Positions 27,688 through 36,165 are shown, numbered from the stretch's first letter. The stretch is 64,000 bases of DNA from Arcanobacterium ihumii (GCF_900604515.1 NZ_UWOS01000003.1:248001-312000); one strand, 5' to 3'. The notes: generated from the sequence alone by a model not told the origin. Made by a program: numbers and translations.

Positions 27688-28451
27688 AGCCTTCCAGACA
27701 TCTTCGGACCAGCAAACCTACGTACCAAAGTACGCGGCGCAAACTTAAGTAAACCGTACGTAGCCTTGTACATCGCCGTCGGTACAACGATTACTTGACC
27801 ACGACGTGCGGCATCAAGCGCAACATTGGCAACGTACTGCGGATCCATAAACATAAATTCTTGCCATTGTCCTGCGTCAACTTTGACTCGCTGATGAAAT
27901 TCTGTGTGCATGAGCCCAGGAAGAACCGCTGTAATGTTGACGCCAGTGCCCTCGAGATCTGTTGCAACGCCTTCGGTAAATACCTTGACCCAAGCTTTAT
28001 GTGCAGAATAAGTTCCCTGAACAGTCATAGAAGTAATCGATGATACGTTGATAATCGTTCCGCGACCGCGCGGAACCATCGTGTTCACAGCGGCGTGCGT
28101 GAGCACAAGCACCGCGTTGACCATAACGTTAATTGCGTTGAGCTCACGGGTGATGTCACCACCGACAAAGTCTTGGCCTAATCCCATTCCTGCATTGTTA
28201 ATAAGGAGTGTGACGGGTTGGTTTACTGCCTGAATACGTTTGGCTACGGAATCAACACCATCAACGGAGTTCAAATCCGCTGGGAGAACTTCTACTCCAA
28301 CATTAGCTTTTTGACGCAATTCATCGGCGAGCTTGTTGAGGCGATCGCTGTCACGCGCCACGAGAACCAGATCATTTCCTTCAGCTGCAAGGGCCCACGC
28401 AAATTCGCGTCCCAGACCCGAGCTCGCTCCTGTGATAAGTGCTCTTCCCAT
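27684..28451 (-). CDS. Short-chain dehydrogenase/reductase (SDR)
   Basis: A 255-residue classical SDR. The N-terminal TGASSGLGREFAWALA binds NAD(P), followed by NNAGMG near 85. The catalytic triad is Ser in NVSSITSM plus YSAHK. The C-terminal region resembles the YqjQ/DltE-like group acting on lipophilic substrates, but the substrate is unknown. It overlaps the methyltransferase gene downstream. Its upstream region holds the first of two 36-base direct repeats. Confidence 0.9.
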   Translation of the reverse strand: MGRALITGASSGLGREFAWALAAEGNDLVLVARDSDRLNKLADELRQKANVGVEVLPADLNSVDGVDSVAKRIQAVNQPVTLLINNAGMGLGQDFVGGDITRELNAINVMVNAVLVLTHAAVNTMVPRGRGTIINVSSITSMTVQGTYSAHKAWVKVFTEGVATDLEGTGVNITAVLPGLMHTEFHQRVKVDAGQWQEFMFMDPQYVANVALDAARRGQVIVVPTAMYKATYGLLKFAPRTLVRRFAGPKMSGRL

Positions 28452-28533
28452 AACGACAAGCGTACCTCGTTATGCGCATACAGTGTAATGATGTGAACCG
28501 GATGGAGCAGCAAGACGGTCACGGCGATGCTTC

Positions 28534-28569
28534 GTGGTGTGTTTTTGCAAACTTCCGGATATATATCCA
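28534..28569. repeat. 36-base direct repeat, copy 1
   Basis: The first 22 bases (28534-28555) are identical to 29595-29616, and 33 of 36 bases match overall. This copy ends in the 12-base palindrome GGATATATATCC (28557-28568). It lies between the SDR and DUF559 genes. Confidence 0.9.
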
Positions 28570-28681
28570 CAGAATTGCGATATACCACCAGTTGTTACCC
28601 ACATGCGTGCCTCTTGCAAGGCTTATCGACAGGACCAAAGAAAATCTAGCTAACAATACGAAAAATCTTTGTAATGGCGGT

Positions 28682-29530
28682 ATGTATTTAGATTCGCAAT
28701 TTCTTGGAGTTTTTAATCGTTCTGCCCTCGCACAGATAGGAATAATCAATGACCGACAGCTTAAGAAGTCAATCAGCGCTGGAGAACTCAACAGAATTGC
28801 CCGTAACTGGTTTGCGTTGAAGAATGCCAACCCACGAGTAGTTGCCGCGATTCATATTGGAGCAAGGGTGGGCTGTCTTACTGGTTGTAGCCTCTTCGGA
28901 ATCTGGGTTCCTAGAAACACCGGAATACATTATGTTTTGCCTGTATCTCGGTCCAGACCAGCTGTAACGTATCGGGATAACGCTTGCTTACATAGAGTGC
29001 GCCGTCTAATACAAGATCCAATTTATTCTCTTGACGAATGCATTAAACAAGTATTGCAATTTCACGATCGTGAAACCGGTTTTATTATCCTAGAATCTGC
29101 TATCAATCAAGGTCTGATCTCGCTTGAGAACTCCCGTAGATACCTCGAAAGTCAAACCCAGAAGAAAGCGGCATTGAGCAAGTATCTATGTGCCACTTCC
29201 GAATCAGGAAGCGAGTCAAGAGTGCGACTCTTTTTCCTCCTAAAACGTACACATGTCCAATCACAAGTCCAGATAGATGGAATTGGGCGAGTGGATATTC
29301 TGGTTGGCAGGTCACTCATCATTGAATGCGATAGCGCAGCTTATCACAGCGAATATAAACGGTACATCTACGATCGTCAACGTGATCTTGCCGCGCTTTC
29401 TCTTGGATATAAAGTTATACGACTAAGCTACGAACAAATCTGGAGTTCTTGGGAGCACACGCAGGGTATCCTATCTAAGGCTTTGCAGGCACGAATCCAT
29501 CGAAAATTCACTTATATCAGACGTGCATGA
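28682..29530 (+). CDS. DUF559 (Vsr-like endonuclease fold) protein with AbiEi-like N-terminus
   Basis: About 282 residues from ATG 28682 (MYLDSQFLGVFNRS). The N-terminal half looks like the winged-helix domain of AbiEi-type antitoxins and DUF559 relatives (ALAQIGIINDRQLKKSISAG, then ELNRIARNWFAL). The C-terminal half fits DUF559, a PD-(D/E)XK-like nuclease fold: SGSESRVRLFFLL, IGRVDILVG, IIECDSAAYH, DRQRDLAALSLGYKVIRLSY. The acidic residues are present. Such proteins are common, often multicopy, in actinobacteria and have no settled function. The frame opens further upstream, but that part covers the repeat and looks non-coding. The gene is bracketed by 36-base direct repeats. Confidence 0.75.
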   Translation: MYLDSQFLGVFNRSALAQIGIINDRQLKKSISAGELNRIARNWFALKNANPRVVAAIHIGARVGCLTGCSLFGIWVPRNTGIHYVLPVSRSRPAVTYRDNACLHRVRRLIQDPIYSLDECIKQVLQFHDRETGFIILESAINQGLISLENSRRYLESQTQKKAALSKYLCATSESGSESRVRLFFLLKRTHVQSQVQIDGIGRVDILVGRSLIIECDSAAYHSEYKRYIYDRQRDLAALSLGYKVIRLSYEQIWSSWEHTQGILSKALQARIHRKFTYIRRA

Positions 29531-29594
29531 CCTTCGGCGCTATAGCAAATGGTGCACCGGTTAGTAGTGGAAAAGGTTCTTAGGGATAAGTTTG

Positions 29595-29630
29595 GTGGTG
29601 TGTTTTTGCAAACTTCTGAACATATATCCA
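29595..29630. repeat. 36-base direct repeat, copy 2
   Basis: Matches 28534-28569 at 33 of 36 positions, with the first 22 identical (starting GTGGTGTGTTTTTGCAAACT). It lies in the 182-base gap between the DUF559 gene and xth. The copies are 1061 bases apart, start to start. Confidence 0.9.
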
Positions 29631-29712
29631 GATGTATACGAATCCTCACCAATTTTCATGTGTGTTCCTGCCCGCGGCGCAACAAACGTCGTTCTCCCGC
29701 TAGAATCGGTAT

Positions 29713-30552
29713 ATGAAACTTGCTACGTGGAATATCAATTCAGCCCGAGCACGAGCGGATCGTGTCCTTGATGTGCTTCAGCGCCACGACCTTGACGTTC
29801 TCGCCCTCCAAGAGATTAAATGCAAACCGGAGCAGTTTCCCCGCGAACAGATCGAAGCAGCCGGATATAAGGTCATAGCCCACGGATTCAACCAATGGAA
29901 TGGAGTGGCATTGATTTCGCGGCTCAATATGGCCGATGTGCGCACAAGTTTCCCTGGGCAGCCAGGCTTCATCAAAGGAAGCCCCACCAGCGACTCCCTT
30001 TTCCTTAGATCCCCAGACCCCGAAGCGCGCGCACTCGGTGCGCTCATCAACGGGGTTGAGATTTGGAGCCTCTATATCCCCAACGGTCGCGCAGTCGGCG
30101 ACCCGCACTATCATTACAAGTTGGAGTTTTTAGACCAGCTCAACAGTTACGCACAGTCAACGTTAAATACTAACCCCGAGGCGAAGATCGCCTTCGTCGG
30201 GGACTGGAACGTTATCCCTTATGACGACGACGTCTGGGATCCTTCCGCAATGGAGGACGGACTCTATCTCAGCGAACCGGAGCGTGAAGCGTTTTTCGCC
30301 TTAGAACAAACTGGGATGTGCGAAGTTACCCGAAACCTGGTTACAAATTACACCTACTGGGACTACCAGCAACTTCGCTTCCCTAAAAACCAAGGAATGC
30401 GCATTGACTATATCTATGCCTCACCTGCACTCGCCTCTTTGACAAAAACAGCGCAGATTGATCGCGACGAACGTAAAGGTAAAGGGGCTTCGGATCACGT
30501 ACCAGTAATTGCGACCTTTACCACCGAACACTCAAGCGCAGAAGATATATAA
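29713..30552 (+). CDS. xth: Exodeoxyribonuclease III (AP endonuclease)
   Basis: A 279-residue EEP-fold DNA-repair enzyme that cuts at abasic sites and has 3'-5' exonuclease activity. Motifs in order: TWNINSARARADRVLDVL (Asn near 7), LALQEIKCKPEQFP (metal-binding Glu), YIPNGRAVGDPHY, GDWNVIPYDDDVWDP, MRIDYIYAS and GKGASDHVPV. The DnaQ-BRCT nuclease gene starts only 7 bases downstream, so both probably belong to one DNA-repair transcript. Confidence 0.95.
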   Translation: MKLATWNINSARARADRVLDVLQRHDLDVLALQEIKCKPEQFPREQIEAAGYKVIAHGFNQWNGVALISRLNMADVRTSFPGQPGFIKGSPTSDSLFLRSPDPEARALGALINGVEIWSLYIPNGRAVGDPHYHYKLEFLDQLNSYAQSTLNTNPEAKIAFVGDWNVIPYDDDVWDPSAMEDGLYLSEPEREAFFALEQTGMCEVTRNLVTNYTYWDYQQLRFPKNQGMRIDYIYASPALASLTKTAQIDRDERKGKGASDHVPVIATFTTEHSSAEDI

Positions 30553-30559
30553 TTCCTGC

Positions 30560-31519
30560 ATGCAACCATTCGTCGCCATTGATTTTGAGACCGCCAATTC
30601 TAACCGGGCTTCTGCTTGTTCCGTTGGCTTAGTTCGTTTTGACGACGACGGCGTTGCATCCGATTCGCTTTATACCTTGATTCGTCCTCACAGTTCTATG
30701 AGTGATTTCCACTGGGGAAATGTGCGCATTCATGGGATTCATGCCCAAGACGTAGCCCATTCACAAGAATGGGCTAGCCTTTATCCTTCGATACAAAACT
30801 TCATCGGGGATCTGCCATTAGTTGCCCATAATATGGCGTTCGACGGTTATGTGTTGAGCGATCTCAACCGGCTCTATGGTTTGGCCCCGCTGGAAAACCC
30901 TCGCGCTTGTACTCTACGGCTTTCGCGAGCGTTGCTCAAACACGAGCTACCGAAGAAGAATCTGGACGCCGTGTTCCAGCATTATTTCCCCGACGAGCAG
31001 TTCCTTCACCATCGCGCGATTGACGATGCCTACGCCGCGGGCAAGATTTTCGCCCAATTCCAGCATGAATACGGCTACGATCATCTGTGTAGCATTTGCC
31101 CGCCTATAGTGGGGTATTCCGATGCCGCGCGCCAGCGTAGCAGGTCACGCACGTTAGGCACGTCGGGAACTCGGCAGCAGGGCGCGGGCGGAGCTTCGAT
31201 GACTCCCGCGCAGCTCGAGGCGTTCAAGCACGCTTGTATTGGTAGCGGTATTCTTGCAGGTGAACGCGTATGCGTGACGGGCACAGTTCCTGGATTTTCG
31301 CGCGCCGAGTTCAAGGCTATCGTTCAAGCAGCAGGTGCGAGCGTGGCTGGTTCGGTCGGGCCTTCGACGACGATCGTGGTGGTAGGTGGAGACGACGCCG
31401 TTCCTTTGCGCGAGCGCCCAAATCCGTCTAGCAAACTACGCGAGGCGTTGCGCTTCGAGAGTCTAGGAATCCCCATCAAGATTTTGACGGCAAAGGAATT
31501 CTTCGGGTTGTTTGGGTGA
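30560..31519 (+). CDS. DnaQ-like 3'-5' exonuclease with C-terminal BRCT domain
   Basis: A 319-residue protein. The exonuclease domain carries the DEDDh set: FVAIDFETAN (D8, E10), HNMAFDGYVL and HHRAIDDAYAAGKIFAQF. Conserved Cys residues and a linker follow. A BRCT domain comes at about 228-319 (ILAGERVCVTGTVPGFSRAE, AAGASVAGSVGPSTTIVVVG). This exonuclease-BRCT combination occurs in actinobacteria; it probably acts in DNA repair or proofreading. The start at 30560 is chosen over an upstream in-frame codon that lies inside xth and lacks similarity. Co-transcription with xth is likely. Confidence 0.9.
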   Translation: MQPFVAIDFETANSNRASACSVGLVRFDDDGVASDSLYTLIRPHSSMSDFHWGNVRIHGIHAQDVAHSQEWASLYPSIQNFIGDLPLVAHNMAFDGYVLSDLNRLYGLAPLENPRACTLRLSRALLKHELPKKNLDAVFQHYFPDEQFLHHRAIDDAYAAGKIFAQFQHEYGYDHLCSICPPIVGYSDAARQRSRSRTLGTSGTRQQGAGGASMTPAQLEAFKHACIGSGILAGERVCVTGTVPGFSRAEFKAIVQAAGASVAGSVGPSTTIVVVGGDDAVPLRERPNPSSKLREALRFESLGIPIKILTAKEFFGLFG

Positions 31520-31564
31520 GTAGAAAGTAGGGTCGGACCTTGTAGTTATAACCCTGCAATCACC

Positions 31565-32422
31565 CTACAACCCACGCATCTCATCCGTTAGCCCAGGCCA
31601 ATACCTAATGTGCTCCTTGCCAAAATTCTGTGCGCCTAAAAATAATCCTGCTTTGTTAACCTGAGGATCCACCCAAATAAAAGATCCTGATTGTCCAAAA
31701 TGGCCGAATGTTGCTGGGGAGAAATCTCCGCCCAGCCAGTGCGGAGATTTCTCCCCGCGTAGTTCGAATCCTAAACCCCAGCAGTTATCACTTTGCCGAC
31801 CATAGCCGGGCACGATACCTGCAATACCGCCGAATTGCACCCGCACAGCTTCCTCAAACAGCTCACGCGAAATCAGCTGCGGGTTCATCAACTCCAGCAA
31901 AAAGCGAGCCAAGGAATCAGCACTCGCCCGTCCCGAATAAGCAATGCTCCCCTCAATCTCCGCTGTGTCCATCTCCAGCGGTAGCAACACTGATTCGCGA
32001 ATCCACTGCTGAATAGGCATTCTAACTAACGGCTCCATCGCCTGTGCCAATACGTCAAAACCATAATTTGAATAAATCCTGCGCTGGCCCGGTTGTGCTA
32101 TCGGCTTCCCTGCCTCGGCAGGCAAACCGGAAGCATGCGCCAACAGATGCCGCACTGTGCTACCCGCTGGCCCGGCGTCGGCATCCAAATCCACCAAACC
32201 ACGCTCCACCGCAACCAAAACGGCATAGGCGGCAATCGGCTTCGTTACCGATGCCAACGGAAAAACTTCATCAGGATCGCCAACCAACAACGTACACTCA
32301 GTCTCGGACACTCCAATACCGCCACCAGCATCGTCAGCCGCTCCCCAAGCATTCTCACCCGAAAATGCCATATACACGTGGTCAAAGGAAAAGCCGTCAG
32401 AGTTTAAGACTGAATTACGCAT
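31565..32422 (-). CDS. Serine hydrolase, class C beta-lactamase-like family
   Basis: A 285-residue protein of the beta-lactamase/transpeptidase-like fold. The catalytic SVTK (S58, K61) and the second motif IYSNYGFD are clear. The third (KTG-like) motif seems to be the C-terminal HFGQSGSF. No signal peptide is seen, so it is cytoplasmic and more likely an esterase or lactone/amide hydrolase than an antibiotic resistance enzyme. It starts 19 bases after the SorC regulator stop on the same strand, and so may belong to the neighbouring sugar-acid regulon. Confidence 0.82.
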   Translation of the reverse strand: MRNSVLNSDGFSFDHVYMAFSGENAWGAADDAGGGIGVSETECTLLVGDPDEVFPLASVTKPIAAYAVLVAVERGLVDLDADAGPAGSTVRHLLAHASGLPAEAGKPIAQPGQRRIYSNYGFDVLAQAMEPLVRMPIQQWIRESVLLPLEMDTAEIEGSIAYSGRASADSLARFLLELMNPQLISRELFEEAVRVQFGGIAGIVPGYGRQSDNCWGLGFELRGEKSPHWLGGDFSPATFGHFGQSGSFIWVDPQVNKAGLFLGAQNFGKEHIRYWPGLTDEMRGL

Positions 32423-32441
32423 ACCTATAGCCTACGCTTCT

Positions 32442-33395
32442 TTAAACTCCCGTCTCACTTTGAACCAGCGCAATTGCAGTAGCTTCATCAGTCACGAAAG
32501 TGTTGACATACCCACCTTTTAACGCCGCACGCAAAGCCGAAATCTTCTCATTTCCCCATGCAACAGCCACCACTTGCGGGATGGTGCGCAATTTCTCCAC
32601 ATCCATTGCGATAATTCTTTTACATAGAGGTGTCTCAATATGGTTACCGGCACTGTCTAAGTGGTGAGCACAAATATGTCCCACCGCTCCTTGCTGGGCA
32701 ATTCTCCGATCTATATCGGCTGGATACCAACCTTGAAAAATCTGCCCAGGCACATTTGCTACCAGCGCCCCCACGCCAACCAGAGCTAAATCGGCTCGTG
32801 CAGCGAGCTCTAGAACTGCCGCAACTTGGCCATCTTTTCGTAAATATTTTGCCGTTGCCGGCGAATCCAATACTAACGGGGCAGGCAAAATACGGTAAGT
32901 ACCACCAAGTTTTGCTGCCATCCTGCGGCAAATCTCAGGCGAATCTTCCAATGGATTCGATCTGCCAAGCGATCCAAGCATTTGCACAACGCAAGAATTA
33001 CTGCGGTGTTGCTGCGGCAAAGCATCGACGGTCGCTGAAATAGAACTTCCATTCGATACCGCGATCAAACCATCTCGAGGCGTTTGGGATGCCACAAATT
33101 CCGCAGCTAGTTGAGGAGGCCCTATCGGACCACTGTGCTGCGAAACCAAAGTTTTCTCTACCTGGAACATCGCACAGATCTGCTCTTCCAGACGTTCTAA
33201 GCGCTCGAGCGGATGAGAAATTTTAATAGTCACTAATCCTAAATCTTTGGCTTCTTGCAACATCCGAGACACTGTAGGGCGCGAATACCCAATCCTGCGC
33301 GAAATCTCCGCTTGAGATTGGCCATCGTCGTAATATGCACGAGCTACATCTATAAGAAGATGTAAACGCTTTCGATCACTTTCGCCATTGCACAT
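32442..33395 (-). CDS. SorC-family sugar-binding transcriptional regulator
   Basis: A 317-residue regulator. The N-terminal helix-turn-helix is at about 15-55 (YDDGQSQAEISRRIGYSRPT, then VSRMLQEAKDLGLV). The sugar-phosphate-binding domain follows (GLIAVSNGSSISATVDALPQ near 118-137 and the ADLALVGVGAL region near 215). Such proteins sense a phosphorylated sugar and control a linked catabolic operon. The divergent operon starting at 33649 is the obvious target. An inverted repeat overlaps this gene's own start codon, suggesting autoregulation. Confidence 0.92.
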   Translation of the reverse strand: MCNGESDRKRLHLLIDVARAYYDDGQSQAEISRRIGYSRPTVSRMLQEAKDLGLVTIKISHPLERLERLEEQICAMFQVEKTLVSQHSGPIGPPQLAAEFVASQTPRDGLIAVSNGSSISATVDALPQQHRSNSCVVQMLGSLGRSNPLEDSPEICRRMAAKLGGTYRILPAPLVLDSPATAKYLRKDGQVAAVLELAARADLALVGVGALVANVPGQIFQGWYPADIDRRIAQQGAVGHICAHHLDSAGNHIETPLCKRIIAMDVEKLRTIPQVVAVAWGNEKISALRAALKGGYVNTFVTDEATAIALVQSETGV

Positions 33396-33402
33396 ATGTT
33401 CA
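33389..33402. promoter_or_regulatory. SorC operator copy 1 (imperfect)
   Basis: TGCACATATGTTCA, one base off the perfect palindrome found at 33483. It overlaps the start codon of the SorC gene, which fits autorepression. Confidence 0.6.
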
Positions 33403-33482
33403 TTCTTTCATATTTTCAAAATAATGGAATAGCTATTGATTGCGAATTTCCATTCTTTCTTCGAAGTCCCTTTTTCCACAAG

Positions 33483-33496
33483 TGAACATATGTTCA
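33483..33496. promoter_or_regulatory. SorC operator copy 2 (perfect palindrome)
   Basis: TGAACATATGTTCA, a perfect 14-base palindrome, 94 bases from copy 1 and 10 bases before a possible -35 element (TTGGCA at 33506-33511) of the catabolic operon. A role as binding site is inferred from symmetry, duplication and position. Confidence 0.65.
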
Positions 33497-33648
33497 AAAT
33501 TTTCCTTGGCAAGCCCCCTTCTACGTGTGATTCTGATCCTGAGCGCACCTATTAGCGCGGAACAAATTGGCGATTGCGTCCATGAAACCCACGAACTCAT
33601 AGTTCTCAGCTTCAACACGATCGCCACCTCAAATCAAAGGAGATCACA

Positions 33649-34635
33649 ATGAGTTTCGCACGCACAATCCTTGGAGACGTCAATCCAGCCGAACTTGGCG
33701 TCGTCAACGCACACGACCACCTCATCCGTACCGGTGCAGGTGAAGTTTTCATCGATTCCGACCATCTTCTCGCAGACGTCGATAAGGCAGTTTACGAAGC
33801 TCGCCTTTTCGTTGACGCCTCAAAGAACTGGGCAAACACCGGCACAGTGGTAGACATGTGCCCAGCCAACTCCGGTCGAGATATGGATAAGCTTGTAGAA
33901 GTCAACAAGCGAGTCAAAGATCTCCATATCATCGCCACCACCGGCTTCCACCGTGAGAAGGTCTACCTCGAAACCCGCTCCCACTGGGTAACGCGCTACA
34001 GCGTTGATCAAATCACCGAGCTCCTCATCGCAGATATCAACGAAGGCATTGATCACCATGATTACTCCGGCCCAATCGTCGATCGCACCGACGTTAAAGC
34101 AGGTTGCATTAAAGTTGCTACCTCGTACGGCATGATTACCGATTTCGAGCGCAAATGTATGCAAGCCTGTGCAAATGCCTCCATTGAAACAGGTGCTCCT
34201 ATCAATACCCACACCACTTTTGGCACCTGCGGTCTCGAACAAGCTCAAGAACTTATTAAAATGGGTGTTCCCGCCGATCAAATCGCTATCGGACACATCC
34301 AGCGCAACGCCGATGTTTACTACCTCCAGCAGATCCTGGACACCGGCGCATACCTCGAGATTGACGGCACGAATCGCATCAAGTACCAGCCGGATTCTAA
34401 CCGCATCATGGAACTTCGCGAACTTGGCGAAAAAGGCTATGGCAAACGCATCCTACTCGGCACTGATTCCGGCAAGGCTTCCTACCAGAAAGCCTATGGT
34501 TCGGTAACCGGAGTCGATTACAACCCAGCCGTGGACGGTCCACGTATGATCGCTGAAGGCTTCGAACCCGAATATGTACGCGACCTGCTCATTAACAACG
34601 CCCGCACCTTCTTCACGATGCGCAAGGAAGCCTGA
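33649..34635 (+). CDS. Phosphotriesterase-family hydrolase, probable (phospho)lactonase
   Basis: A 328-residue amidohydrolase-superfamily protein of the phosphotriesterase-related branch (COG1735). Metal ligands: NAHDHLIR (H22, H24), the bridging Lys region GCIKVATSYG, INTHTTFG, IAIGHIQRNADVYYL and LLGTDSGKAS with the catalytic Asp. Mycoplasma members of this branch are known to hydrolyse phosphorylated sugar lactones, and the operon context here fits a lactonase far better than a pesticide-type phosphotriesterase. The ATG has an aaaggag ribosome site. It is the first gene of the ula-like operon and would play the part that UlaG has in E. coli. Confidence 0.85.
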   Translation: MSFARTILGDVNPAELGVVNAHDHLIRTGAGEVFIDSDHLLADVDKAVYEARLFVDASKNWANTGTVVDMCPANSGRDMDKLVEVNKRVKDLHIIATTGFHREKVYLETRSHWVTRYSVDQITELLIADINEGIDHHDYSGPIVDRTDVKAGCIKVATSYGMITDFERKCMQACANASIETGAPINTHTTFGTCGLEQAQELIKMGVPADQIAIGHIQRNADVYYLQQILDTGAYLEIDGTNRIKYQPDSNRIMELRELGEKGYGKRILLGTDSGKASYQKAYGSVTGVDYNPAVDGPRMIAEGFEPEYVRDLLINNARTFFTMRKEA

Positions 34636-34636
34636 C

Positions 34637-35290
34637 ATGACTCCCCGCCTGCAAATCGCCCTCGATACCCGCACGTTGGAGGACGCGCTCAGTGCATTGA
34701 GTCGCGGTGGAAGCGACGCAGAGGTGATCGAATGTGGCACAATCTTGATTCTCAACGAAGGCTTGCGCGCAGTACGTGCTATTCGCGCAGCGTATCCCGA
34801 TAAAACGATCCTCGCCGACGTGCGCATTGCAGAAGCCGGTTCCATCATCGCCCGCGATTGTTTCGCAGCCGGTGCGAACTGGGTATCCTGCGTAGCAGGC
34901 GCGTCATTAACCACCATCCGCCAGGTGGTGGAAGTGGCACGGGAGTGCGACGCCGAAGTACAAGTCGAGCTCAGCGCTGAACACTTCTCTCTTGACCGAG
35001 CGAAAGAATGGCGAGCTATCGGCGTCGAACACGTGATTGTAAAACGCTCACGCGATCTCGAAGCCGCAGGAACACTCACGTGGGGCGAAAAGGAGTTTGA
35101 GCAGATTGACGCTCTGCACGAACTCGGCTTCACCGTGTCCGTGACGGGCGGCATTAAAGTCGATGAGCTCGATACTTTTGCAGGTAAACCGGTAGGTGTG
35201 GTGATCGCTGGTCGCACCATCGTAGGCGCTGAGGACCCACGTAGCGCTACCGCCCAGATGCACGAAGCGATGCGCAGGATATGGCCATGA
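34637..35290 (+). CDS. UlaD-like 3-keto-L-gulonate-6-phosphate decarboxylase homologue, altered active site
   Basis: A 217-residue OMP-decarboxylase-superfamily barrel that aligns over its length with E. coli UlaD. Asp10, Glu32, Asp61, Glu111 and Arg139 are kept. The hallmark DxKxxD motif reads DVRIAE (Lys to Arg at 63, Asp to Glu at 66), and the HRSRD motif reads KRSRD (His to Lys at 136). Classical members need these residues to stabilise and protonate the enediolate, so the chemistry or substrate may have changed. The ATG is one base after the lactonase stop. The gene overlaps ulaE by 4 bases. No symbol is given because of the substitutions. Confidence 0.82.
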   Translation: MTPRLQIALDTRTLEDALSALSRGGSDAEVIECGTILILNEGLRAVRAIRAAYPDKTILADVRIAEAGSIIARDCFAAGANWVSCVAGASLTTIRQVVEVARECDAEVQVELSAEHFSLDRAKEWRAIGVEHVIVKRSRDLEAAGTLTWGEKEFEQIDALHELGFTVSVTGGIKVDELDTFAGKPVGVVIAGRTIVGAEDPRSATAQMHEAMRRIWP

Positions 35291-36165
35291 GATCCACGGT
35301 TACCCTAGGTATTTATGAGAAGGCGTTGAGGAGTCCCGACGACGATTGGGCGCGTTTTTTCGCCGACGTTACCGAAGCTAGATTTAGTTTCTGCGACCTC
35401 TCAGTGGATGAAACGCACCAGCGCGCCGCCCGCCTCGACTGGACCGAACAAACCTGCCGGAAAGTGCGCAATGCCGCAGCCAATCAAGGTACACAGATTG
35501 GCGGGATCTGCCTGTCTCTGCATCGTAAAGTGATGCCAGGCTCCGCCGATCCCAGAATCCGAAATCAGGCACTCGATGTCTATCGAAAAGGGATTGATTT
35601 ATGCCATAACCTCGGAGTAAGCGTATGCCAAGTTGCTGGTTATTTTGCCTACTACGAAGCCCCTGATCCCGATGCCAGACGCCGCTACCTCGACTGCCTC
35701 GAAGCCGCTCTGCCTTATGCTGCGCAAGCAGGCGTCATGCTGGGTATCGAGAATGTGGACGGCCACGATATTTCCTCGATCCCAGACGCGGTTGAAGTGG
35801 TAGAACACTTTAATAACCCTTGGTTACAGACCTATCCAGACATCGGCAATATTGCTGAACACGGAGGCGACGAAACCACGGAGTTGCGCGCCGGCGTCGG
35901 GAAAATGCTCGCAATCCACGTTAAAGACACTCGCCCTGGCGAACCTCGCCGCGTTCCATTCGGCACCGGAAACGTCAAATGGAACGACGCGTTTACCGAG
36001 CTAGCTCGCCAAAAGTGGAGCGGCAGGATCATGCTTGAAATGTGGAACGACGATTCGCCAGACTCGGTGACTATCTGCGCCAATGCTCGGCAAACCGTGA
36101 GCGAATGGCTAAACAATGCCGGAATATCAGTGATTCAAGCACAACGTACCGATACATGCGCATAA
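35287..36165 (+). CDS. ulaE: L-xylulose/L-ribulose-5-phosphate 3-epimerase (UlaE-like)
   Basis: A 292-residue TIM-barrel epimerase similar to E. coli UlaE throughout: LGIYEKALRS at the N-terminus, LSVDETHQRAARLDW, GIENVDGHDISSIPDAVEVV with a metal Glu, YPDIGNIAEHGGDE with Asp, IHVKDTRPGEPRRVPFGTGN with His, and IMLEMWNDD with the last Glu. It would convert L-xylulose-5-phosphate to L-ribulose-5-phosphate. ATG 35287 is chosen: it overlaps the previous stop (ATGA) and is better spaced from the agga ribosome site than the ATG at 35281. All expected ligand residues are present, unlike in its UlaD-like partner. Confidence 0.92.
   Translation: MRSTVTLGIYEKALRSPDDDWARFFADVTEARFSFCDLSVDETHQRAARLDWTEQTCRKVRNAAANQGTQIGGICLSLHRKVMPGSADPRIRNQALDVYRKGIDLCHNLGVSVCQVAGYFAYYEAPDPDARRRYLDCLEAALPYAAQAGVMLGIENVDGHDISSIPDAVEVVEHFNNPWLQTYPDIGNIAEHGGDETTELRAGVGKMLAIHVKDTRPGEPRRVPFGTGNVKWNDAFTELARQKWSGRIMLEMWNDDSPDSVTICANARQTVSEWLNNAGISVIQAQRTDTCA

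Noticed and set aside
28472-28681. Upstream extension of the DUF559 reading frame (70 extra codons)
   Set aside because: It runs through the direct repeat and a palindrome, gives no family-like protein, and the recognisable N-terminus begins at the ATG at 28682.
31565-32422. Antibiotic-resistance beta-lactamase
   Set aside because: No signal peptide and no strong class A or C third motif; its linkage to a sugar regulator favours an esterase-type hydrolase.
33649-34635. Organophosphate-degrading phosphotriesterase
   Set aside because: The COG1735 branch and the ula-like operon favour a sugar-lactone substrate; nothing supports organophosphate use.
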